NCBI RefSeq assembly: GCF_001552415.1
Contig: NZ_BCRD01000004.1
Coordinates: forward strand, 62,001 to 126,000
Direction: 5' to 3'
Source: Corynebacterium xerosis NBRC 16721 = ATCC 373
Lineage (GTDB): Bacteria > Actinomycetota > Actinomycetes > Mycobacteriales > Mycobacteriaceae
Length of the DNA: 64,000 nt
Shown here: piece after piece, positions 49,746-56,739 of the stretch
How the letters are laid out: each line of letters starts with the position of its first letter
Position numbering within the stretch: position 1 is the first letter of the stretch
The notes under the pieces: generated by a model
What the model was told of the DNA's origin: nothing
What the model saw: the letters and a program-made list of their open reading frames with translations, nothing else
Databases searched by the model: none
Position numbers and translations under genes: made by a program

Positions 49746-51251
49746 ATGACTTCGAGCAAGGACATCGCCGACCAGGGCATGGACACCGGAACCTCCACCG
49801 GCGCCACCACCCGACTCAACGGCGCACCCGTTTCCTCCGAGCAGCACTCCATCACCACCGGCCCCCAGGGCGGCGTCAGCGTCCACGACGTCCACCTGAT
49901 CGAGAAGCTGACCCACTTCAACCGCGAGCGCATCCCGGAGCGCGTCGTCCACGCCAAGGGCGGCGGCGCATTCGGCGAGCTGACCGTCACCGAGGACGTC
50001 TCCAAGTACACCAAGGCCGGCCTGTTCCAGCCCGGCACCGTCACCCCGATGCTGGCGCGCTTCTCCACCGTCGCCGGCGAGCAGGGTTCGCCCGACGGTT
50101 GGCGCGACGTGCGCGGTTTCTCGCTGAAGTTCTACACCGAAGAGGGCAACTACGACCTCGTCGGCAACAACACCCCGGTGTTCTTCATCCGCGACGGCAT
50201 CAAGTTCCCCGACTTCATCCACTCGCAGAAGCGCCTCCCCGACACCGGCCTGCGCGACGCCAACATGCAGTGGGACTTCTGGACCTCCTCGCCGGAGTCC
50301 GCCCACCAGGTCACTTACCTGATGGGCGACCGCGGCATCCCGAAGACCTGGCGCAACATGGACGGCTTCGGCTCGCATACATACCAGTGGATCAACGAAG
50401 CCGGCGAGCGCTTCTGGGTGAAGTACCACTTCAAGACCCGCCAGGGCTGGGACTTCCTCACCGACGACGAAGCTGCCGAGGTCGTCGGCCAGGACACCGA
50501 CCACTCGCGCAAGGACCTGTTCGAGGCCATCGAGCGCGGCGACTTCCCCACGTGGGACGTCAAGGTGCAGATCATGCCGTTCGACGAGGCCGCGGACTAC
50601 CGCTGGAACCCGTTCGACCTGACCAAGACCTGGTCGCAGAAGGACTACCCGCTCATCCCGGTCGGCCACTTCACGCTCAACGAGAACCCCCGCAACTTCT
50701 TCGCCCAGATCGAGCAGGCCGCGTTCGCGCCGTCGAACCTGGTCGAGGGCATCGGCTTCTCGCCCGACAAGATGCTGCTGGCCCGCGCGTTCTCCTACGC
50801 CGACGCCCACCGTTACCGCCTGGGCGCCAACTCGGACCAGATCCCCGTCAACCGCCCGGTCAGCCAGGTGAACAGCTTCGCGCAGGATGGCGCGGCCACC
50901 CACCGCTTCGCCGACCCGAAGCTGCCCGTCCATGGCTCCAACGCCGCCGGCCGCGGTTCCCAGGAGACCGCCGACCACGGTGACCTGGGCCTGTGGGCCG
51001 CCGAGGGCGAAGAGCCGTTCCGCGGCGCGTACCTGCAGCACCCGGAGGACGACGACTTCATCCAGCCCGGCATCCTCGTCCGCGAGGTCCTCGATGACGC
51101 CGCGCGCGATCGCCTGGCCGGCAACATCGCCGGTGCCATGGAGGGTGTCTCGCCGGAGATCGAGGAGCGCGTCTACCAGTACTGGACCAACGTCGACGAG
51201 TGGCTCGGCGCCGAGGTGCGCAAGCGCTTCACCGCCAACAAGGGCGCGTAG
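49746..51251 (+). CDS. katA: Catalase (monofunctional, haem)
   Basis: A 501-residue small-subunit clade 3-type catalase. The distal His69 is in [12 protein letters not shown], the distal Asn in [16 protein letters not shown], and the proximal haem-ligand Tyr in [14 protein letters not shown] (about 353). It breaks down hydrogen peroxide in the cytoplasm. ATG 49746 follows AGAAGGAG. Between sigC and katA is an AT-richer stretch (49605-49665) with CTTAT...ATAAG symmetry and a TATGCT -10-like box; OxyR control, known in C. glutamicum, is possible. Confidence 0.96.
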   Translation: MTSSKDIADQGMDTGTSTGATTRLNGAPVSSEQHSITTGPQGGVSVHDVHLIEKLTHFNRERIPERVVHAKGGGAFGELTVTEDVSKYTKAGLFQPGTVTPMLARFSTVAGEQGSPDGWRDVRGFSLKFYTEEGNYDLVGNNTPVFFIRDGIKFPDFIHSQKRLPDTGLRDANMQWDFWTSSPESAHQVTYLMGDRGIPKTWRNMDGFGSHTYQWINEAGERFWVKYHFKTRQGWDFLTDDEAAEVVGQDTDHSRKDLFEAIERGDFPTWDVKVQIMPFDEAADYRWNPFDLTKTWSQKDYPLIPVGHFTLNENPRNFFAQIEQAAFAPSNLVEGIGFSPDKMLLARAFSYADAHRYRLGANSDQIPVNRPVSQVNSFAQDGAATHRFADPKLPVHGSNAAGRGSQETADHGDLGLWAAEGEEPFRGAYLQHPEDDDFIQPGILVREVLDDAARDRLAGNIAGAMEGVSPEIEERVYQYWTNVDEWLGAEVRKRFTANKGA

Positions 51252-51273
51252 GGGGCTAGGGGCCCCTCCGCCC

Positions 51274-51318
51274 AAACCACGGGATCTAAACCACGGGATC
51301 GATGTTGATCCCGTGGTT
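51274..51318 (+). terminator. katA terminator-like hairpin with duplicated arm
   Basis: AACCACGGGATC (51289-51300) pairs perfectly with GATCCCGTGGTT (51307-51318), loop GATGTT. A second copy of the left arm (AAACCACGGGATC, 51274-51286) lies just before, so two mutually exclusive hairpins can form. Confidence 0.7.
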
Positions 51319-51427
51319 CGGCACCCGCCGGCGGGGGTCTTCTCATCTGGCCGAGGCTGCACATCCGACGAGATAACGATCGGGGCGTTAAATCGCGATC
51401 TCGTGGACAATGTCGGGCCGCGCATCC

Positions 51428-51481
51428 GCCGGCATCACGATCAGGGCGGTGGTGGCCGGCATCACGATCAGGGCGGTGGTG
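51428..51481 (+). repeat. 27-bp direct tandem repeat, two copies
   Basis: The unit begins GCCGGCATCACGATCAGG at 51428 and again at 51455. It lies in the gene-free 51319-51818 region downstream of katA. Confidence 0.8.
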
Positions 51482-51490
51482 GCCGGCAGT

Positions 51491-51573
51491 CTCGTGCCGA
51501 GGAGATGCCACCGAAAACCGCGACCTGGGGAAACGTGGTTGTCGACGCGGCGTTGTCATCTCCTCGGCACGAG
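51491..51573 (+). repeat. 17-bp inverted repeat enclosing a fragment of the 78-bp element core
   Basis: CTCGTGCCGAGGAGATG (51491-51507) and its exact reverse complement (51557-51573) enclose 49 nt. The enclosed CCGAAAACCGCGACCTGGG (51511-51529) is identical to 19 nt of element D. Confidence 0.75.
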
Positions 51574-51818
51574 CTGGCGCGTGAGGCTTGAAGGGTGTGG
51601 GGCGCGGGTGGGGCGAGGGAGTGCCGGAGGGCCGGCGGCTCGACGGGGCGTGGGCGCGGGCGGGGCGGGGGAATGCCGAAGTGCCGGACCGCGGGAGCGG
51701 TGGCGGTGGCGGCCAAATGGGGTGCGGGCAGACGTCGCAAAGCAAAACCCGCCCGCATGACGCCGCGAACCAGAAGCTCGACGACGCCCGCGGACGGGCT
51801 GGTGCGGTACTCGGCTTT

Positions 51819-52337
51819 TTAGAGCGAACCAAAGATCGGCTTGGCGGGCTCGCCGAAGCCGTCCGGGTCAGCCTCCTCGCCGGGCTCGACGGCCGAATCC
51901 ATGGCGATCTCGCCGGTATCGGCGGGCACGATCGCGGAATCGACGACGTTCTCGCCGGGCTCGCCGGCAACGGCCGACTCGATGGCGGAATCGGCGACGG
52001 TCTCGTCGATGATGACCTCGGGCTGCTCAATGGCGGAGTCGGCGACCAGCTCACCCGTCTCGGGCTCGGGGGTCGGCTCGATGGCGGAATCGACGACCAC
52101 GTCCGGTCCCACGTCGAGGACCGAGATGTTGGTGGACTCGTCGGTGGTCGTCTCGTCGTGGACGTCGAGGAAGTCCTCGCCGAACGGGAAGTTGACGTCA
52201 CCGAAGGTCGAACCCAGGTTGATGTCGCCGCCGCCGATCTGCTCGAGAGCGGGGAACGGGGACTCGACGACGATGTAGGGGCCATCCGGAATCGCGTCGA
52301 TGACCTCGGCGATGGCGGAGATGGTGGCGGCGTCCAT
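51819..52337 (-). CDS. Small acidic protein of unknown function with DSA[I/V] repeat tail
   Basis: A 172-residue protein, not recognised. Residues 1-65 are closely related to the gene at 52603: MDAATISAIAEVIDAIPDG, then PFPALEQIGGGDINLGSTFG and FPFGEDFLDVHDE. After this head the protein has five DSAI/DSAV units (VVDSAIEP, VADSAIEQ, VADSAIES, VVDSAIVP, MDSAVEP) in an acidic, Pro/Glu-rich tail. There is no signal peptide or membrane helix. ATG 52337 follows AAAGGAAG; the frame continues upstream but without similarity to the paralogue. Leaderless small porins and mycoloylated proteins are known in corynebacteria, and this could be a similar envelope protein, but that is speculative. Confidence 0.7.
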   Translation of the reverse strand: MDAATISAIAEVIDAIPDGPYIVVESPFPALEQIGGGDINLGSTFGDVNFPFGEDFLDVHDETTTDESTNISVLDVGPDVVVDSAIEPTPEPETGELVADSAIEQPEVIIDETVADSAIESAVAGEPGENVVDSAIVPADTGEIAMDSAVEPGEEADPDGFGEPAKPIFGSL

Positions 52338-52550
52338 GAAGCGCTTCCTTTGTGTGTGGAGCTGTAAGCGAATTGTGAGGGAAACCGGCCCGGCGCCGAC
52401 CGTCGATACGGCGGTGGCGATGGGCGTCGGGGTTCCGGCGGGGCCTGGGCCGCAGCCGGGGTTACACCGGGGATGCAATAATATTTCGGCCAAAAGCGAC
52501 CCCGGGGCGCCGAAGCGCTCCGGGGCAGATGTCGTGGCGGGAAACCCCGC

Positions 52551-52573
52551 CCGCGCGAATCACCTTCGCGCGG
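52551..52573 (-). terminator. Hairpin downstream of the small acidic gene at 52603
   Basis: A perfect 9-bp stem CCGCGCGAA/TTCGCGCGG with a 5-nt loop; a second GC hairpin (CCCCGGGGCGC/GCGCTCCGGGG, 52501-52524) follows. Probably the end of the upstream transcript. No gene is seen in 52338-52602. Confidence 0.5.
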
Positions 52574-52602
52574 AGACCGGGTCAGCGACCCGGGCACATC
52601 AC

Positions 52603-52836
52603 TTAGCCGACGTCGCCGAAGGTGACGTTGATGGACTCGTCGGTGGTCTCCTCGGTGTGGACGTCGAGGAAGTCCTCGCCGAACGGCATGTTGACGTTAC
52701 CGAAGGTGGAGCCCAGGTTGATGTCGCGGCCGGCGATCTGCTCCAGGGCCGGGAACGGGGTCTCGAAGGTGATGTACGGGCCGGCGGGCAGGGCCTCGAC
52801 GACCTCGGCGATGGCGGAAATGGTGTTGGCGTCCAT
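52603..52836 (-). CDS. Small acidic protein of unknown function, paralogue of the next gene
   Basis: A 77-residue protein, not recognised. Its sequence (MDANTISAIAEVVEALPAG, PFPALEQIAGRDINLGSTFG, MPFGEDFLDVHTEETTDES) matches the head of the gene at 51819 at most positions and stops before the repeat tail. No signal peptide or membrane helix. ATG 52836 follows AAAAAGGGGAG. The same orientation, separate ribosome-binding sites and hairpins between suggest two tandem units from a duplication, the second having gained or kept a tail. Confidence 0.7.
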   Translation of the reverse strand: MDANTISAIAEVVEALPAGPYITFETPFPALEQIAGRDINLGSTFGNVNMPFGEDFLDVHTEETTDESINVTFGDVG

Positions 52837-53464
52837 GTGACGACTCCCCTTTTTCGAAGATGATGTGGTGGCGAGAACGTGCCGGGGCTGCCCCCTGCGG
52901 TGGTCGGCCCCCTGAGGCCTCCCTGAATCTCTCGGGCTTGAGACTAAGACCGTTCTTGGCATTGCGCAATCGTTTCCACGGCCGTATCAGGGGCCGAAAA
53001 CGCCGGTTTCGGGCACGGTTATGGGGTTTATTGATGTATCCCTAAAAGCGCTGCGTGCCGGTTGTTTACGTGGTGTTCATTTTCGCTCGCCGGGTGGCTA
53101 ACGGTGTATCCGTGCCTCGATTTTGACGCTGCCTGGGGAAATGGTTGAGTAACGCTATTCGCCAAAGTGAGCCTGACCTAATTTGGGGCCCGGGTGGCGC
53201 CTTTCCGGGCGTTCATCGCGACGTCCCCCGATCGTTCGAATTAACTTCCGCGTTACGTCGGTTAATGTGACCTAACGCACATTCGCAGCCCGATCGCGAT
53301 GCAGCTCATTCACCCCGTTCGGGGGTATTTCGCCCGACCCCTGTAACGCGCAATTCTGCGGCGCTCATCCGCGTCCCCGCCGCCACCGTCCGGCACCCCG
53401 AATGACGGAGGGCCCCTCTCCCGCGAAAACGGGGAAGAGGGGCCCGGCGGCCGTCGCAAAGCAC
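52837..53464. other. Gene-free, AT-richer intergenic region upstream of the small acidic gene, with a DtxR-like box
   Basis: I see no credible gene in these 628 bp. CAAAGTGAGCCTGACCTAA at 53163-53181 matches the DtxR iron-box consensus TTAGGTTAGCCTAACCTAA at 14 of 19 positions, with its right half nearly perfect. A weaker copy (TTAATGTGACCTAACGCAC) lies at about 53261. The end holds a dispersed motif (53452-53462) beside the mrpG stop. Confidence 0.5.
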
Positions 53465-53806
53465 TCAGTGTCGGTCGGAATGATCCTCCGAGGATCCGTC
53501 GCGCGAGCCCAACACGGCACGCGCGAGGACCTCCGACGCGACGGACGCGACGACGAGCATCGCCACGATCGCCAGCAACCCGGTGAGCACCTTGCCCACC
53601 GTCAGCGTCCCTTGGTCGAACTCGAGGATCGCGTTGCCCACGACCAGCAACGGCACGCCGAACACCACGCCGGCGGACAGCTGGTTCATGCGCGACAGGG
53701 CGTCCGGCGCGCGCCACATCGCCACGGCCGCGCCCAGCAGGTACAGCGAGCCACCGATGACGGTCAGGCCGAACAGGATCGTCGTGATCACGGTTCCGAT
53801 TCCCAT
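53465..53806 (-). CDS. mrpG: Na+/H+ antiporter subunit G
   Basis: A 113-residue protein with three helices: VITTILFGLTVIGGSLYLLGAAVAMWRAPDALSRM at the start (the 'g.l...g.lgl.R.pd...Rlha' pattern of MrpG), then VVFGVPLLVVGNAIL and the last helix. Part of the multi-subunit Mrp antiporter. It follows mrpF by 3 bp. The last ten residues are hydrophilic. Confidence 0.9.
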   Translation of the reverse strand: MGIGTVITTILFGLTVIGGSLYLLGAAVAMWRAPDALSRMNQLSAGVVFGVPLLVVGNAILEFDQGTLTVGKVLTGLLAIVAMLVVASVASEVLARAVLGSRDGSSEDHSDRH

Positions 53807-53809
53807 GGC

Positions 53810-54085
53810 CTACCTCCTTCCCCGCGAGATCACGCGCGCCAGGCCGACGGTCGACAGGATGCCCAGCAGGCCCGCCAGCATCGCGATGTCGAACGTGATC
53901 GCCGTTTCGCGGAACAGCGCGGTGGTCAGGAACACGCCGACCATGGAGAAGAACGCCACGTCGGACATCACGGCGCGCGAGACGTTGCCCTTCACGCGGA
54001 ACACCTGGATCACCACCAGCAGGAACGCCAGCGCGCACAGGGCGACGCCGATGCCGCCGATGATGTGCACCACGGATTCACTCAT
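53810..54085 (-). CDS. mrpF: Na+/H+ antiporter subunit F
   Basis: A 91-residue protein with three helices and the MrpF stretch FRVKGNVSRAVMSDVAFFSMVGVF. It overlaps the end of mrpE by 8 nt, so translation is coupled. Confidence 0.92.
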   Translation of the reverse strand: MSESVVHIIGGIGVALCALAFLLVVIQVFRVKGNVSRAVMSDVAFFSMVGVFLTTALFRETAITFDIAMLAGLLGILSTVGLARVISRGRR

Positions 54086-54701
54086 GGCCCGCCTCCTTCT
54101 TGCCGTCGCGGGTGGCCGAAGCCTCGCCGCGCGGATGGTCTGCGTCGTCGTGCTTGACGACGTCCACCGTCGGATCGTCCGGCCCGCCCCGATTGGCGGC
54201 GGTCTGCTCCGGGATGACGTCGTCCTCCGCCGGATCGTCGACGACGATCACCGAGTCGGGCAGGCCCGGCAGCCCCGCCTCGGTTTCGGCGGCGGTGCCG
54301 ATGGTTTCGCCGGGGTCGGAATGGGCGCCCGGGTCGTAGCCCTCGAAGATGAACCCCTGCGGCCGGGGCAGGTCGCGCACCCGCGGGGCCAGGCGCTCCT
54401 CCATGTCGTAGAGGGAGTCGTACAGGGCCTCCGGGTCGGCGCCGAACATCGCGTGGACGATGAACATGCGGCCGCCGCCCTCGAGCCCGCGGGTGCCGCA
54501 CACCAGGGTGCCCGGCGTCATGGTGATCGACGCCGACAGGCCCACGATCTCGTTGTCGGAGGTGATGCGCAGCGGCATGCCGATCAGGATCGGCTTCTGC
54601 TTCTGGTGCCGGCGAAACGCGTCGGCCATCACCTGCGTCGAGGCGATGACGACCTGTCCGGTCAGCCATGCCCCGTAGACGGGAATGTGCAGGATGCTCA
54701 T
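54078..54701 (-). CDS. mrpE: Na+/H+ antiporter subunit E, short N-terminus and long C-terminal extension
   Basis: A 207-residue protein. The MrpE core is clear (VYGAWLTGQVVIASTQVMADAF, GMPLRITSDNEIVGLSASITMTPGTLVCG, then MFIVHAMFGADPEAL). The usual two N-terminal helices are absent: the protein starts at the third. About 85 residues follow the core, acidic and without visible fold, including VVKHDDADH from dispersed motif 54152-54162. ATG 54701 overlaps the mrpD stop (ATGA). Confidence 0.88.
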   Translation of the reverse strand: MSILHIPVYGAWLTGQVVIASTQVMADAFRRHQKQKPILIGMPLRITSDNEIVGLSASITMTPGTLVCGTRGLEGGGRMFIVHAMFGADPEALYDSLYDMEERLAPRVRDLPRPQGFIFEGYDPGAHSDPGETIGTAAETEAGLPGLPDSVIVVDDPAEDDVIPEQTAANRGGPDDPTVDVVKHDDADHPRGEASATRDGKKEAGHE

Positions 54702-56296
54702 CGGGTCGCCCCTTCCCGGACGGTGTCGGTGTCGGTGGCTGCGGCGGTGTCGGTGGTGACGTTCTCCAGGTTGCCGTACGAGACCGCCTCCGACGGGTCG
54801 CCGAGGGCGGCCTCGACGTAGGCGGGCACGTCGACGAGCGCGTCGCCGGCCGCGCCCGTCCACCCGGCGACGACGCCGGCGAAGACGAACATGGCCACGC
54901 CGGCCACGGCCAGGAACGCCGACGGGGCGACGAGGGCGCCGCGCACGCGCAGCGAGTCGTCGACGCCCTGCATCGGGCGGCCCCAGAACACGCCGCGCCA
55001 CACGCGGATCATCGCCAGCATGGCGCCCAGGGACGCCAGGACGATGACCGCGATGACCACGACGGAGCGGGCGTCACCGGACGACGCCGCCGCGAAGACG
55101 ACGCCGACCTTGCCCCACATGCCGGAAAACGGCGGGAAACCGACGATGGAAAACGCCATCGCCGCGAACACCCACGCAGCCAGCTGGTCCCGGCGGGCCA
55201 GGCCCGACAGGCGCGACAGCGTGCCCGTGCCGTAGGTCTCCTCGATCGCGCCGGAAACCAGCACCAGCGAACCGACGGTGACCATGTGGTGCACCGCGTA
55301 GAAGATGCCGGCGGCCAGCACCGCGCGGGCGTCGCCGTCGGTGAAGGCCAGCACGACCAGGATGAACGGCATGCCGTTGACCATCTGGTACGCCAGCACC
55401 CGGCGCATGGTCGTCTCCGCCAGGCCCGCGTAGGCGCCCAGCAGCATGGACACCGCCATCAGCGCGATGATCGGCCAGTGCCACGACGGCTCCATGTCCA
55501 CGATGACCACGTAGATGCGGAACAGCATGTACACGGCGACCTTGGTGTGCACCGCAGAGAAGAGGGCCATCACCGCCGGCGACGTCGACGGGTAGGTGCG
55601 CGGCAGCCACGTGTGCACCGGAGCCAGGCCGGCCTTCACGCTCAGCGCGATGATGACCAGCCCCAGCGCCACCGCGCCCGGGCCGCCGCCGGAGGCCATG
55701 CCCGCCAGCAGCGCGATGTTCACCGAGCCGACCGAACCGTAGACCAGGGCGACGCCGATGAGCAGCACCGTGGAGGTCATCAGGTTGACCAGCACGAAGG
55801 ACCGGCCGGCGGCGAGGCGGTGCCACGTGCCCGTCACGGCGATCAGGCCGTACGACGGAAGCAGCATCACCTCCATGAACACGAAGAAGTTGAACAGGTC
55901 GGCGGTGAGGAACGCACCCGTCATACCCGACAGCATCATCAGCGTCAGGGCCGGGAAGAAGCGCGACTTGTTCTCGCCGGCGACCTGAGCGAACCACGAG
56001 CCGGCGAAGACCACCAGCGACGCCACGCCCAGCATGAGCAGGGCGAACGCGTCGGCGACGAAGGGAATGGACACGCCGCCGGGGAAACCGCCGACGTTGT
56101 GGCCGATCGGCCCGGAATCCATCACCCGGTACAGCAGCGCGAACGCCACGGCGGACACCGCCACCGGCGTGCCGATGGACAGGGCCACCCGCGCCGGGGC
56201 CCACGGCAGAACCGCGGCGACGCCGGCGAGCAGCAGCGGGATGATCGCCACCAGGGGCAGCAGGGCGGAGAGGGTCTCCGCGGACATGCCGGTCAT
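54698..56296 (-). CDS. mrpD: Na+/H+ antiporter subunit D
   Basis: A 532-residue protein with about 14 helices, homologous to NuoN/NuoM. Proton-channel residues appear in FNFFVFMEVMLLPSYGLIAV (Glu) and SVKAGLAPVHTWLPRTYPSTSP (Lys, His). It works with MrpA as the ion-moving pair. Overlaps mrpC by 4 nt and mrpE by 4 nt. The last 40 residues are Thr/Asp-rich. Confidence 0.95.
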   Translation of the reverse strand: MTGMSAETLSALLPLVAIIPLLLAGVAAVLPWAPARVALSIGTPVAVSAVAFALLYRVMDSGPIGHNVGGFPGGVSIPFVADAFALLMLGVASLVVFAGSWFAQVAGENKSRFFPALTLMMLSGMTGAFLTADLFNFFVFMEVMLLPSYGLIAVTGTWHRLAAGRSFVLVNLMTSTVLLIGVALVYGSVGSVNIALLAGMASGGGPGAVALGLVIIALSVKAGLAPVHTWLPRTYPSTSPAVMALFSAVHTKVAVYMLFRIYVVIVDMEPSWHWPIIALMAVSMLLGAYAGLAETTMRRVLAYQMVNGMPFILVVLAFTDGDARAVLAAGIFYAVHHMVTVGSLVLVSGAIEETYGTGTLSRLSGLARRDQLAAWVFAAMAFSIVGFPPFSGMWGKVGVVFAAASSGDARSVVVIAVIVLASLGAMLAMIRVWRGVFWGRPMQGVDDSLRVRGALVAPSAFLAVAGVAMFVFAGVVAGWTGAAGDALVDVPAYVEAALGDPSEAVSYGNLENVTTDTAAATDTDTVREGATR

Positions 56297-56739
56297 CGCC
56301 GATCACCGTCCTGGGGCGACTCGGGCGGGTAGTTGTCGTGGCGGATCGACCCGGCACCGGAACCGGCGTCGACCGGACGCAGGCGGCGGGCCTCGCGGCC
56401 GGCCGTCGACAACTGAGCGTTGGCCTCGCGGTCCTCGTGGATGCGGGTGTCGTCGTCGCGGCCCAGCGCCGCCATCGCCAACATGAAGGCCGTCACGGCC
56501 ATGGTGATGACGATGGCCGTCAGCACGAACGCCTGCGGCAGCGCATCGGCGGCCGTCTCCGGCTCCGCGCGCGCCATCAGGGGTTCCTGCCGCCAGGCGC
56601 CCACGCCCGCCGACAAGATGATCAGGTTCGCGGCGTGCGAGATGAACGTCATCCCGATGATGATGCGCACCATGCCGCGTTGCAGCACCAGATACGCGCC
56701 GCCGCCGGCCAGCACGGCCGCAATGAGGGCGATGATCAT
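56293..56739 (-). CDS. mrpC: Na+/H+ antiporter subunit C
   Basis: A 148-residue NuoK-like protein with three helices (GGAYLVLQRGMVRIIIGMTFISHAANLIIL is the family signature, read here in parts; ALPQAFVLTAIVITMAVTAF is the third). A hydrophilic tail of about 45 residues follows. Overlaps mrpA and mrpD by 4 nt each. Confidence 0.94.
   Translation of the reverse strand: MIIALIAAVLAGGGAYLVLQRGMVRIIIGMTFISHAANLIILSAGVGAWRQEPLMARAEPETAADALPQAFVLTAIVITMAVTAFMLAMAALGRDDDTRIHEDREANAQLSTAGREARRLRPVDAGSGAGSIRHDNYPPESPQDGDRR

Noticed and set aside
51363..51462. Short minus-strand frame reading MPATTALIV repeats
   Set aside because: It is the translation of the 27-bp tandem repeat, about 32 codons, with no ribosome-binding site or promoter.
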